A DNA stretch of 64,000 nucleotides from Haladaptatus caseinilyticus (lineage in GTDB: Archaea > Halobacteriota > Halobacteria > Halobacteriales > Haladaptataceae): the NCBI RefSeq assembly GCF_026248685.1, contig NZ_CP111042.1, positions 62,001-126,000 of the forward strand, read 5' to 3'. Positions 1 to 8,655 of this stretch are shown piece after piece; position 1 is the first letter of the stretch; every line of letters begins with the position of its first letter. The notes beneath the pieces are model-generated. The model made no database searches. It was not told the DNA's origin and worked only from the letters and a program-made list of their open reading frames with translations. The position numbers were made by a program, and so were the translations under genes.

Positions 1-2
1 TA

Positions 3-1697
3 GAAGCGACGTTTCGAGATCGCATTGATTCTGAAGAGCTCGAACGACACATCGATGCATTCGACGGATTAGAGCGCGTCTCGGGGACGGAAGACGAATG
101 GACAGCGAGCGAATACGTCGTTGAGACGCTTACGGAATATGGTGTTGACGCGACACTCGAAGAATTTGATGCATATGTCAGTGTTCCGGAGGACGCTGAA
201 CTTACCGTGACAACGCCGACGCATCGAGAGGTGACGGACGCCATCACCACTTCGTTCGGCGCAAGCACTCCCGCAGCCGGGATCCATGCGGAGGTCGTTC
301 ACCTCCCGAATGTGGATGCCGAATCGGTTGCGAACACCGATATCACCGACCGTATCGTCTTTACTCGCGGTCTTCCGACACCCGAGCCAGTGCGATTACT
401 CGAAAACGCTGGTGCCACTGCAGTAATCTTCGAATCGGTCACACCCGATGAGCTCCACGAGATGATTGTCACGCCAGTCTGGGGAACTCCTGAACTCGGT
501 GATGAGGCGGACATTCCAAACCTTCCGGTAATCGAAATACTACAACAAGACGGCGCGTGGCTTCGTCGCCGTCTTGATGACGGGCCAGTCGAAGCAACAG
601 TGACCACAGAAGTGACGACTGAAATACGGACACTTCCGTGTCCGGTTGGGCGTCTCGAGGGGAACAAGAGCGACCGTTTCTTTCTCATCGGTAATCACGT
701 GGACTCGTGGTATGAAGGACTCACGGACAACGCCACTGCGATGGCGGCAACACTCGAACTTGCACGTATCTTTGCCGAGGAGCAGCCACGCCGCGGACTT
801 GTCTTCGGGTTTTGGCCCGGTCACTCGACCGGCCGATACGCTGGCAGTGCGTGGTATGCTGACGAGTATTGGGCTGACCTACGCCAAAACGGCGTTGCCT
901 ATCTTCACCTCGATCTGAATGGGTTACGAGGTGCCGACAGTCTCTGGTACCAGCATATGGCTGAACTCGGTGACGAACATCTCAATACCATGGAAACGGC
1001 AAGCGACTTCCCTCTCCGCGAGGACGATGAGAGCTTCCTTGGCGACTCAGATCGCCCAGCACGAAATTCGGATCAATCATTTTGGGGTGCTGGGCTTTCC
1101 TCGCTTCTCTCTGGTGCACGTCTTGACCCTGGAACACAAGATGGTGGCCCAATTGGTGGTGGGTGGTGGTGGCATACGCCTGAAGACACCCGCGACAAAG
1201 TCGATATAGACGTACTTGTCGAAGAAACCAAGCTCTACGTATCGCTGGCAGCGCGCATTTGTGAATCTCCTGTCCTCCCTCATGATTATAGCGCCACTGC
1301 GGCTGACATTCGTACTGAACTCGACGCAATCGATCCTGACGATGAGTGGTTTACTGATGTTCGATCCGAACTTGATGCCTTTGAGACAGCCATCACTGAA
1401 GCGAATGAGGTCATCGATCACGTGGATACTGAAACCGAATCGTCGTTGAAGGCCGTCGAAGATTTGCAGGTCGATCTCGGAAATTTGCTCGTTCCTGCCC
1501 TTTATACCTCCGGTAGCGAGCATCATCAGGAATCGGCACTTCCGTTTGCACCCCTTCCTGGCCTCCGAATCGATGAGTTATCGGAGCTCACCGGACGTGA
1601 GCTACTCTTCGCTAAAACGACGCTCCAACGAGAGGAAAACCGCCTTGCAGATCGTCTTCGCGCCGCGACTGATCGAATTGAGCGATTCATAGACTAG
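3..1697 (+). CDS. M28-family peptidase-like protein, 5' end outside window
   Basis: The reading frame is open from base 3, so the gene starts upstream of the window; the visible part is about 564 residues. It looks like a PA-domain plus M28 (zinc aminopeptidase) protein. The central motif NHVDSWYEGLTDNA matches the first metal ligands of M28 (H-x-D, then D in TDNA). The motif that normally carries the catalytic Glu pair (W-x-GEE-x-G) reads FWPGHSTGRYAGS, so the usual Glu is not at its place. A second His/Asp-rich segment lies near 1080-1180. The C-terminal ~130 residues are helical and acidic. The gene converges on the SDR gene and overlaps it by a few bases at the stops. Whether it is an active peptidase is uncertain. 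Confidence 0.8.
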   Translation, partial: EATFRDRIDSEELERHIDAFDGLERVSGTEDEWTASEYVVETLTEYGVDATLEEFDAYVSVPEDAELTVTTPTHREVTDAITTSFGASTPAAGIHAEVVHLPNVDAESVANTDITDRIVFTRGLPTPEPVRLLENAGATAVIFESVTPDELHEMIVTPVWGTPELGDEADIPNLPVIEILQQDGAWLRRRLDDGPVEATVTTEVTTEIRTLPCPVGRLEGNKSDRFFLIGNHVDSWYEGLTDNATAMAATLELARIFAEEQPRRGLVFGFWPGHSTGRYAGSAWYADEYWADLRQNGVAYLHLDLNGLRGADSLWYQHMAELGDEHLNTMETASDFPLREDDESFLGDSDRPARNSDQSFWGAGLSSLLSGARLDPGTQDGGPIGGGWWWHTPEDTRDKVDIDVLVEETKLYVSLAARICESPVLPHDYSATAADIRTELDAIDPDDEWFTDVRSELDAFETAITEANEVIDHVDTETESSLKAVEDLQVDLGNLLVPALYTSGSEHHQESALPFAPLPGLRIDELSELTGRELLFAKTTLQREENRLADRLRAATDRIERFID

Positions 1698-2416
1698 GAG
1701 AGACTGGCACCGCCATCAACAGTGACGACACTTCCCGTCATGTATGCACCGCCCTCACCGGACAAAAACTCGATTACTTCGGCTACTTCGTCTGCCGAAC
1801 CCAGTCGTTGTATCGGTAGATCCGCGGTGAATGCTTCGATCTCTTCTTCCGTCCACAATCCTGAGTCGGTCGTTAATGGCGTATCGATGAGCCCTGGAAC
1901 GACGCAATTGACACGGACTGACGGTGCAAGCTGTTTTGCTAACCCCTTTGTGAGACCAAGAATCCCTGCTTTCGAAGCTGAGTAGTGAACACCGGCACTC
2001 ACGCTTCCACGCTGTCCAGCACCGCTTGACAATGTAACGATGGTTCCCTCGCCGCGATCGTACATTTTTGGCCCAACCGCACGTGCAACAGTGTATTGAC
2101 CGGTGAGATTCACTGCGATGAGGTCGCCCCATTCTTCGGGTTCAAGATCGCCGACCCAGACGTCTCGAGAAATAGCTGCGCATCCGACGAGGCTCGCTAC
2201 ATCAGCATACTCTTCGACGACCGTAACGGCCTCCATCACGGCGTCATAATCGGAAACGTCCACGACCATTCCCTCTACATCATCTATCTCCGTGACGCGG
2301 TCATCCACGTCAAAGCCAACCACATACTCGTGTTCGTCGTCATCGGCGAATCGCTCGACAGTCGCTTTTCCGATTCCACTGGCCGCGCCCGTTACAATAG
2401 CCGCTCGCTTAGACAT
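1694..2416 (-). CDS. SDR-family NAD(P)-dependent oxidoreductase
   Basis: A 240-residue classical short-chain dehydrogenase/reductase. The N-terminal cofactor motif TGAASGIGKAT is followed by an acidic Asp after beta-2 (GFDVDD), which suggests NAD rather than NADP. The catalytic Tyr-x-x-x-Lys is YSASK, with Ser in LSSGAG before it, and PGLIDTPL follows. I start at the Met of MSKRAAIVTG (2416); an ATG 24 bases upstream would add a short non-conserved tail. The substrate cannot be told from sequence. It converges with the M28-like gene with overlapping stops. FabG-like or sugar dehydrogenases are the nearest general class. Confidence 0.88.
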   Translation of the reverse strand: MSKRAAIVTGAASGIGKATVERFADDDEHEYVVGFDVDDRVTEIDDVEGMVVDVSDYDAVMEAVTVVEEYADVASLVGCAAISRDVWVGDLEPEEWGDLIAVNLTGQYTVARAVGPKMYDRGEGTIVTLSSGAGQRGSVSAGVHYSASKAGILGLTKGLAKQLAPSVRVNCVVPGLIDTPLTTDSGLWTEEEIEAFTADLPIQRLGSADEVAEVIEFLSGEGGAYMTGSVVTVDGGASLS

Positions 2417-2642
2417 GCTTGTTAGGTCGGAAGGTACCATAAAACGTTTTGCGCCAATCTCATGTGCTGAGTCTATTGTACCGTATTCGTCGACGTAGAG
2501 TCGAAACCGTGTATCCTACAGGAACGGTCATCTGGGTACGCGGTTGGTCTTCAATTGATGTACATCTCGAGACGTGCTCGATGATCAATATCGTAGCTGG
2601 TTCGTTCTGTGTCCTGGTATTAGTTAAAATCCGATTTGTAGG

Positions 2643-3593
2643 TCAGTCGAATTCAGGTATAACATGCTCTGCAAAACACCGTGCTCCTTCTGTCTGTGGG
2701 AAATCGACGAACTCTACGACAATTTCATCGATACCGAGATCCTTGTACTGTTTTATTTCTGCGATGATCTCTTCCGGTGTGCCGACGAGATGGTTTTGAT
2801 CGGCATCCCGATTTTCTGATTTAAACCGTGGTGCAGAATCGAGTAGTTCCGATACATTTTCGTCTGATTCACGGATGATACAGCGGGCAAACCAGGATTT
2901 CTGGATATCGTCGTAATCACGGCCATACGTCTCACAATGGTTCGAAAGCACGCTGAGCTTTCGCTTCATCAACTCAAGTGATCCCCAGTAATTCCATACA
3001 TCTCCATGTTTGGCTGTGATTCTGAGCGTGAATTCCTCACCACCACCTCCAATCATTATTGGCGGGTGTGGATCTTGCAGAGGATGTGGTCTGCAGTCTG
3101 CCTCAGAGAGCGTGTAAAACTCCCCATCGTACGATACGTTCGTCTCGGTCCAGAGATGCTTCATTACCTCAATTGTTTCCTCCATCTCTCGCAAACGAGT
3201 TGGTGCATCCGGCCACTCATAGCCGTACGCCGTTGCCTCGTCCTCTTTCCACCCTGCCCCCATCCCGAGTTTCAGACGACCATCACTGACACAATCAAGT
3301 GTTGCCGCTATCTTTGCCAACAATGGCCCATGTCGTAGATGGTTGTTAATCGTTTTCGGATACAGGTACACGTCCGATGTAATGCCGGCTAACCCAGTCG
3401 TTGTCACGAGACACTCCGTAGTCGGCCCGTCACCGGTCATCAAATGGTCAGGGACGGCGATCCCGTCGAATCCGAGCTCTTCTATTTTGACGGAAAAATC
3501 ACGCTGTTTCTCCCAGCTAATATCCTCACAGAACGCAAGGGTACTGTATTCTGATGTCCCACAACTGGTGGGGATATTTACTGCAAACTCCAT
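2643..3593 (-). CDS. Luciferase-like monooxygenase family oxidoreductase (probably F420-dependent)
   Basis: A 316-residue bacterial-luciferase-like TIM barrel. Features seen are the N-terminal EELGFDGIAVPDHL segment, the GLAGITSDVYLYPKTINN region, LKLGMGAGWKEDE, PHPLQDPHPPIMIGGGGEE and the C-terminal GTPEEIIAEIKQYKDLGID. These are typical of the LLM class of F420-dependent (or flavin) reductases. In archaea F420 is the more likely cofactor; this is inference from the family and host. No partner gene gives a substrate. It is single-copy here, minus strand, separated from the SDR gene by about 225 bases without coding signal. Confidence 0.85.
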   Translation of the reverse strand: MEFAVNIPTSCGTSEYSTLAFCEDISWEKQRDFSVKIEELGFDGIAVPDHLMTGDGPTTECLVTTTGLAGITSDVYLYPKTINNHLRHGPLLAKIAATLDCVSDGRLKLGMGAGWKEDEATAYGYEWPDAPTRLREMEETIEVMKHLWTETNVSYDGEFYTLSEADCRPHPLQDPHPPIMIGGGGEEFTLRITAKHGDVWNYWGSLELMKRKLSVLSNHCETYGRDYDDIQKSWFARCIIRESDENVSELLDSAPRFKSENRDADQNHLVGTPEEIIAEIKQYKDLGIDEIVVEFVDFPQTEGARCFAEHVIPEFD

Positions 3594-4348
3594 GTATGAG
3601 ACACTCTCGCACTCACCATAACTTCTCCTTTCCCTCTACTCTTGATTCTGACGACATGAACCGTCGTCAGAATAATTTACAAACATGCCGGATTGGAGTG
3701 ATATCACAATCAATCGAGTTCACGTCGTTCAACTTTCTCCCACACTCGTCTCGGTGTAGGGACGAACCCGGCAAATAGAGACGAAGATTCATCAATAACA
3801 CGGAAGAAAAACCACAAAAGCTAGCAACTAAACAAATTAACTTGCTTACAGTTGGAGTCAATTTAAAATAGCTATGTATTCTAGAAGACTGCACGAGACC
3901 TCTTGAAGTGACGGACGACTCGTGGTCGTCCGGAACGGCGTGTTTCTTCGGTGGTTCGTGTCCGTTCGTGGTTTGCGTGTCTTCGTGTCGCTGTCCACCG
4001 TGAGAACCGTTTTCGGTTTTACCGACCGGACGGGTTTGTAGGAATCCTGTGGACGAGAAGAAGACCGACAATTGTGATGTCACTTCGTTCGGGGGGTGCT
4101 TCGTTGCATCGAGAGCGCGATTTTCTAAAGAATTGAGTTTCGCGGCTGGACGGGAATTCGCCGAGTGATATCACTCCCATCGAAATGTCGTCAGGTGGGC
4201 CGGGCGCAGGCAAGCGTCCTTGTTGTACAGAGATGGCCGGTCTCGATCCGTCTCTCCTGCTCGACTGCCAATCGTTGTTTCTTCGAGCTAGACATTACGA
4301 AAACCGTGATTGGACAATCGTGGAAACGCTAGAGAACAAGCGGAGAGA
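3594..4348. other. Intergenic region without recognised genes
   Basis: About 750 bases. The reading frames here (for example 3667-4083 minus) have no family signature, low-complexity composition and no neighbouring start or overlap support. I see no RNA gene, insertion-sequence end or repeat copy. Confidence 0.5.
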
Positions 4349-4801
4349 CTACTCGTAGTAGGCTTTTCGTTCGACGACCTCAGCGAATGCCACGGTTGGC
4401 GTGACATTAGCGATCTCGACGGTGACTCGGTCGCGTTTCTCCGTGTCGGGCACGATAATCACGTAGCCGCGCTCGACGCGGGCGATACCATCGCCTTGCT
4501 CACCAACGTCTTCGATTTCGACTGTTCGGCGGTCGCCCTCTTCGACTGGGGCTGTTGATTGATTCGACTGTTGGTCTTGATTCTGTTCCTGGCGTGTCGA
4601 CGGTGATGTAGTCGAAGATTCTGTCTCTCGCGCTGAGCTGTCCGCTGATGACGGCTGTTTCAGTATCGCCACCCGGTATGCACTGTCCGGCTGGATGTCG
4701 CCATTTACAACTTCTCGGCTTGGCACTGTGAGCGTGTATGATCCATCCTCTGCTTCGATTTCGCTACTAAACAAACAACGTAGTTCGTCGGGAATTTCCA
4801 T
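4349..4801 (-). CDS. TRAM-domain RNA-binding protein
   Basis: A 150-residue protein with two parts. The C-terminal ~65 residues form a TRAM domain: EEGDRRTVEIEDVGEQGDGI, ARVERGYVIIVP, and VTVEIANVTPTVAFAEVVE. This is a small beta-barrel that binds RNA and occurs as stand-alone or tailed proteins throughout haloarchaea. The N-terminal part is a short DELRCLFSSEIEAEDG segment followed by a Ser/Gln-rich linker. A cold-shock-like or translation-linked RNA chaperone role is usual for such proteins, but the specific target is unknown. It stands alone beside the decayed small-gene module. Confidence 0.85.
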   Translation of the reverse strand: MEIPDELRCLFSSEIEAEDGSYTLTVPSREVVNGDIQPDSAYRVAILKQPSSADSSARETESSTTSPSTRQEQNQDQQSNQSTAPVEEGDRRTVEIEDVGEQGDGIARVERGYVIIVPDTEKRDRVTVEIANVTPTVAFAEVVERKAYYE

Positions 4802-4946
4802 CTACCTACAAAGTTATCCTGTAAATACAAGAATCTGTGTTTGTATCTGCCACAGGAGGCGACAATACGGGTGTGAGAGGTACCGCGGCATTTGGAGTGA
4901 GAAGGCTATCGCTATCGACCGCAGGCGATCACTGTTGTGGTGCTCG

Positions 4947-5243
4947 TTAGTTTGGCCGAGCGGCGACGAGCAACGCATCGTCGAGGTCTTCGATGACCTC
5001 AGCCTTCACGTCCGCCGAGAGGGTGCCGAACGATCTCCGCGCAGTATGTAGATGTTCGTAGAGCGCGTCGAACGCCGTTGCCGGTGTGTCGTCTTCATCG
5101 GCTCCAGGTGTGTCCTCTCCATCGCGATCCGCGTTCAGATCAGTCTCATCGCCCATGTTCGGAGTGGGAATGTCATACTCATCCCGTCGAAGTTCCGTGG
5201 CATACGTGCGACCGATATGTTTTGCTTGCAGAATCTCGGTCAC
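4947..5243 (-). CDS. Hypothetical acidic protein, last gene of module copy 1
   Basis: 98 residues from a GTG start. The protein is acidic, with a central Asp/Glu-rich stretch and a C-terminal helix pair (ALYEHLHTARRSF, DVKAEVIEDLDDALLV). I do not recognise a family. In the same frame upstream there is only a TGA (5265-5267) between this gene and the preceding pseudogene, with coding-like residues FFDLHQW in between. The two may once have been one reading frame, or the true start may have been lost. It belongs to the decayed copy of the module seen intact at 36210-38025, but this particular gene has no counterpart there. Confidence 0.45.
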   Translation of the reverse strand: MTEILQAKHIGRTYATELRRDEYDIPTPNMGDETDLNADRDGEDTPGADEDDTPATAFDALYEHLHTARRSFGTLSADVKAEVIEDLDDALLVAARPN

Positions 5244-5264
5244 CCACTGGTGGAGATCAAAGAA

Positions 5265-5569
5265 TCACTGCTCTCGCGTCGTCTCGTCTTCTGGGTTGCT
5301 AACACTCGTGTCGCGAGATTGTTCTTGTTTCCGTTCTTCGTTCCGTTTCCACGTCTCAAACTCGGTGATGGTGTTGGCCTCGAACTGCTCGGTGAAAGCC
5401 TCGTCACCAAGTGACCGAAGGAGTGCACCCTGCGAGCAGTCGTTGAGTGCGGCGAGTGCATCGAGTTGGACGTTTCCCCGACTATCTGTCCAAACGGTTT
5501 TCTGGACTTTTTGGGTTGGGAGCGTTGAGGCTGGTGTGGTTGCGTGACCGACTCGGTAGTTGCCGCCAT
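5265..5569 (-). pseudogene. Frameshifted hypothetical protein of module copy 1
   Basis: The coding-like frame reads RVGHATTPASTLPTQ, then KTVWTDSRGNVQLDALAALN and EQFEANTITEFETWKRNEER, ending at the TGA of 5265-5267. It has good haloarchaeal codon character but no start codon in frame: a TGA lies just upstream, near 5577. A Met start (MAATTES, 5569) exists in another frame that quickly becomes implausible. The simplest reading is a one- or two-base indel after the first few codons. The family is unknown; similar small proteins sit in haloarchaeal plasmid-like gene clusters, as far as I recall. Confidence 0.55.
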
Positions 5570-5836
5570 CTATCGGTCACCTCCTGCAGAACCACCGCCA
5601 CTGATCAGCGTTCGTATCTTGAATTCGTTGGGCTCGACTCCGGACGCAGGAGTGTGACTATTCGATGTTACTATAGAGTATGAATTTGTGGCAATACTAC
5701 ATTCTGTGAATTTTGCTGGTTCGTCTCGCAACGGTCGCTGAGATGCGACAAATCGCTGGACGTGGTCGAGAAAATCACAGATCGAACCCTCGCCATTGAG
5801 GGTACTTGACACTCCGGAAACGATGGTGTTACTCAT
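5570..5836 (-). CDS. Small hypothetical protein, module copy 1
   Basis: 88 residues starting MSNTIVSGVSSTL. It overlaps the end of the upstream gene by 8 bases, which suggests translational coupling. The first ~50 residues (…DFLDHVQRF…RPLRDEP) are paralogous to the 53-residue protein at 36210-36371 (…DLVEHVQSL…RRSLRDEE). The paralogue is shorter because a structured repeat forms its end. Function unknown. The C-terminal ~40 residues here are Ser/Thr-rich and end in a Gly-rich tail. Confidence 0.55.
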   Translation of the reverse strand: MSNTIVSGVSSTLNGEGSICDFLDHVQRFVASQRPLRDEPAKFTECSIATNSYSIVTSNSHTPASGVEPNEFKIRTLISGGGSAGGDR

Positions 5837-6221
5837 TCGCATCCACCTCCACTGTTGCCCCAGTGTCCTCTGTTGGCGTGGACAAATTTGGCAGGTGGGC
5901 AATGGTAGTGAGCGAACCAATACAACGAGACCTAGTGGCAGTCGGTGTGTGGAGATACTCGAGAACAGTCATGGAGGAATCGGGGTGACTGGTGCAGTGA
6001 AAGGTGGGTTGCTGAATCTCGTCCTGTACCGTCGTGGTGATCGGTGGAGCCGTCAGAACGAGATGCGGTCCACAGCGTGGCGGTGAGTTCGTCTCCCGAA
6101 CGGTGCAAATTGTCCGTGGCAACTCTGTGGTTGTGATGTGAACGCGGTCACTCGGCTCGGGTTGTGCGACGAGTGTGTCGACATCGCGTGGGTTCAACGG
6201 CGTGGGTGCATACCCACTCAC
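5829..6221 (-). CDS. Hypothetical protein, module copy 1 (paralogue of 36364-36768)
   Basis: 130 residues from a GTG start that overlaps the TGA of the upstream gene (TGAGTG arrangement, identical in the second copy). It shares long blocks with the 134-residue protein at 36364-36768: PLNPRD, DRV.ITTT.LP.TI.TV, LVLTAPP.TTT, MTVLEY, RCIGSLTTIAHLP. It is the only gene of this module copy besides the short downstream one that remains open over its full length. No recognised domain; the pattern of beta-strand-like blocks suggests a small beta-rich fold. Function unknown. Confidence 0.6.
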   Translation of the reverse strand: MSGYAPTPLNPRDVDTLVAQPEPSDRVHITTTELPRTICTVRETNSPPRCGPHLVLTAPPITTTVQDEIQQPTFHCTSHPDSSMTVLEYLHTPTATRSRCIGSLTTIAHLPNLSTPTEDTGATVEVDANE

Positions 6222-6537
6222 GCCTGCTCACCTCCCGTCGAATTGACGATGCACTCGACAGTCGCGTACGTGCGCAACCAGGTGTACTTGCCCGAGGGGC
6301 TACGGCCGTAACGATCCAGTTCAGTGTCGGCGTGTTCGTACTACGATGAGTACGAGTACTGCACCCGGTACAGGTCGTTCGTTGGCGTAGCGACGTACAG
6401 GACGTGCTCGCCGAGTTCAGGACTACGGCAGGAGAGTGTGAGCTCGTGGTGTTCACACTGATAGACGACCCTCGTGAGCGTGCGCTGTTGGATGTGGAGC
6501 GCGACGGAAGTCAAATAGCGAACCCTCCAACAGTCAT
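6218..6537 (-). pseudogene. Decayed paralogue of the 110-residue protein at 36765-37097
   Basis: Comparing with the intact copy shows at least two lesions. Just after the putative ATG at 6537 the frame runs into a TGA within 8 codons, while the conserved sequence (QQRTLTRVVYQCEHHEL, then GEHVLYVATPTNDLYRVQYS) continues in another frame. Later an in-frame TAG interrupts the protein where the intact copy reads YAYYDKIEH, after which conserved residues resume to the end (YTWLRT, VEC, STGGEQA). The start overlaps the original stop of the alpha/beta hydrolase gene. Confidence 0.7.
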
Positions 6538-7343
6538 AGTGAATCTGTAAAGCCCTGGTCGACGAGAGTGCGGTCTACCCAGTTCTCAACGTACCTTGCA
6601 ATGTCCCGTCAACCCTCGCCAACCATTAGGAGGTGTGGACGACCATCAACCTCGTGGAAGTGGGTGACTGCATCGCCTCGTTCATACTTGTCGGCAGCTT
6701 CGCGAGTGGTCGATGGTGGGCACGTGTTGTCCTTTTCGCCAGCGACGAGTAGGAGTGGCGCCCGATCGTCATTGGCGAAGTCGACGGTACTCGCGGCGCT
6801 CGGGGTCAGGGCAGCCGTGCCGGCCTGGAAGAAGATCCGTCCGGTTTCGGGCACCGCGTATCGATTGTATGCCTCCCGAGCGTTATCCTCAGGCCATGTG
6901 TTGACGAACCCGAACTGGAACTGATCGGATGACAACATCACGGCGCGGTTCCAGTTGAGTGGGTTCGACAGCACAGGCCACACGGCTTTCAGCGTTGACC
7001 GAGGGAGGCTTATCCCTTTGGCGGGCGCCGGGTCGAGTGCTACACCTGCCGCACCGAGCCCCCGGTCAAGGAGGAGTTGAACAACCAGTCCGCCAGTGGA
7101 ATGACCAATCAACACGGGGGGCTCGCGAAGCTTCTCGATGAAAGTAGCGTAGTGGTCAACGATCTGACCGAGACTGAGGCCGGTGATCGGTGCAGGGTCG
7201 TCACTTATTTTCTCGACAGAGCGGTCGTGACCTGGCCACGCCGGCGCTAAGATGGTGTGGCTGCGGTCGCTGAGGTACTCTTCAAAACGTCCCCAACAGA
7301 GGGGAGTCAGCCATGCACCATGGATGAGAACGAACGTCGTCAT
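6534..7343 (-). pseudogene. Alpha/beta hydrolase interrupted by a late TGA stop
   Basis: The open part (6609-7343, 244 residues) is an alpha/beta hydrolase: MTTFVLIHGAW start, nucleophile motif GHSTGG, acid region LLLVAGEKDN, and the His region VDGRPHLL. The frame ends ...MVGEG-TGA at 6609-6611. After this stop the same frame continues RDIARYVENWVDR to a second TGA at 6534-6536. Relatives, as I recall them, have a Trp at the TGA position, so a TGG-to-TGA change is likely. The loss is about 25 residues of the last helix, so the truncated enzyme might still fold. An ATG 69 bases further upstream exists, but the chosen start fits the family. Confidence 0.75.
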
Positions 7344-7573
7344 CCTGCACTCCTCTCGGGTTGGTGGCTCTCTTCGACGATGGCAAAATTGCTGCTCGTT
7401 TGATTTCACCAATAAGACACGCCATACTCGAATTTATGATTTCGGTGTCACTTTTTCGTACTATTAGTCGACGTACGTGACTATCTGACTAATTACATTC
7501 TCTGTGGCGGATTATCCACAACGAAGTCGGGAATTCCCCTCTAGTATAACCTGATAGCGACCGACTCAATACC

Positions 7574-8473
7574 ATGGCTCAAGAGAGTGTGACAGTCGAA
7601 CGAGCCGAGGATTGGAAAACGCTCCAACGACTTCTGTATCGAGATTCATGGAACGAAGATATCAATCGTTATCGCTCATCAAACGTTTTCCGCGGCCACT
7701 CAAACCGGAAGTACACACTCACGACGTCGCTCCAGCGGTTTGTGGGTGACTCTGGTCAGTGGGATCTCGAGCTCCGGCTCCTGCGCAACTTCAACAAATA
7801 TGCCCAACAGTATATCGATGAGCCAGAATCCTTCTACCATCTTTGGTCACTCGCACAGCACCACGGGCTACCAACACAGTTACTCGACTGGACATATTCA
7901 CCGATGGTGGCAACGTTCTTCGCGACCGGCGGTGCTCGCGATGTGGACGGTGAAATACTCGTCGTCGATTACGCAGCAGCTCACCAACTAATTCCGGATG
8001 TCTACCGAACAGTGCTCGAGCAGGCAGACACCGAGATGTTCGATGTTGACCTCGCTGAATCGGGGACTAACCAACTTCTTCAGGAATCTCGCGAGAGTGA
8101 ACATAACGATCGCATCCGAGCGGGGTCGCTGGATCTCTTCGAACTTTTCGAGCTGTATATGGAGATGACTGATAACCACTCCGAGCCATACGTTTGGTTT
8201 TTCGAGCCGCCACCTATCGACCAACGAATTGCGAATCAGTCCGGAGTTCTCGCAGGGTGGTTTCCAATTGATCCGCGACAACCGATGGATGAATGGCTCG
8301 AAACTCATCCAGAATTCTTCAGGAGAATCGTCATCCCTGCCGAACGAAAACAGGAGTTCCGTGACAAACTTGACCGAGCAAATATTAATGACCGGACGCT
8401 CTTCCCTGATCTGGATGGATTAGCGATGTGGCTAACTGAGTATTATAGTCCCACTGTGAAGAGCAACTCGTAG
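7574..8473 (+). CDS. FRG-domain protein
   Basis: 299 residues. The first ~100 residues carry the FRG signature: NVFRGHSNRKYTLTTSL, then LAQHHGLPTQLLDWTYSPMV and ATFFATGG, with the conserved F-R-G that names the domain. The rest is mostly helical with acidic stretches and ends in ADRT-like helices without a known domain. FRG proteins are widespread in mobile and defence-like neighbourhoods, but their biochemical role is not settled. It has its own promoter-like TATA (about 7542-7550) and starts at the ATG of ACCATGG. No partner gene is adjacent, so any defence role is a guess. Confidence 0.85.
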   Translation: MAQESVTVERAEDWKTLQRLLYRDSWNEDINRYRSSNVFRGHSNRKYTLTTSLQRFVGDSGQWDLELRLLRNFNKYAQQYIDEPESFYHLWSLAQHHGLPTQLLDWTYSPMVATFFATGGARDVDGEILVVDYAAAHQLIPDVYRTVLEQADTEMFDVDLAESGTNQLLQESRESEHNDRIRAGSLDLFELFELYMEMTDNHSEPYVWFFEPPPIDQRIANQSGVLAGWFPIDPRQPMDEWLETHPEFFRRIVIPAERKQEFRDKLDRANINDRTLFPDLDGLAMWLTEYYSPTVKSNS

Positions 8474-8655
8474 TCGGTGCTCTGGAACTCATCGTCTGCA
8501 CGGTACTTCTCGTGTTTTGTCACTGTATAATTTAGCGCCTCTTCTACCGGTGTTTGTCTGTCTCAGTATTCGGTGAAATCACTCGCTCGTGACATCGATG
8601 ATATCGTGTCTGGCAGAAAGGTGTGGGCACAGGATGTGCCCGCCGTTCGCTCTGA

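Noticed and set aside
3667-4083. 138-residue minus-strand frame in the 3.6-4.3 kb gap
   Set aside because: No motif, mixed composition, and no start, overlap or paralogue support.
5240-5569. 109-residue frame starting MAATTES on the minus strand
   Set aside because: Its composition is Ser/Arg/Thr-rich nonsense after the first codons, while the neighbouring frame over the same bases reads like a real protein. I treat the locus as a frameshifted pseudogene.
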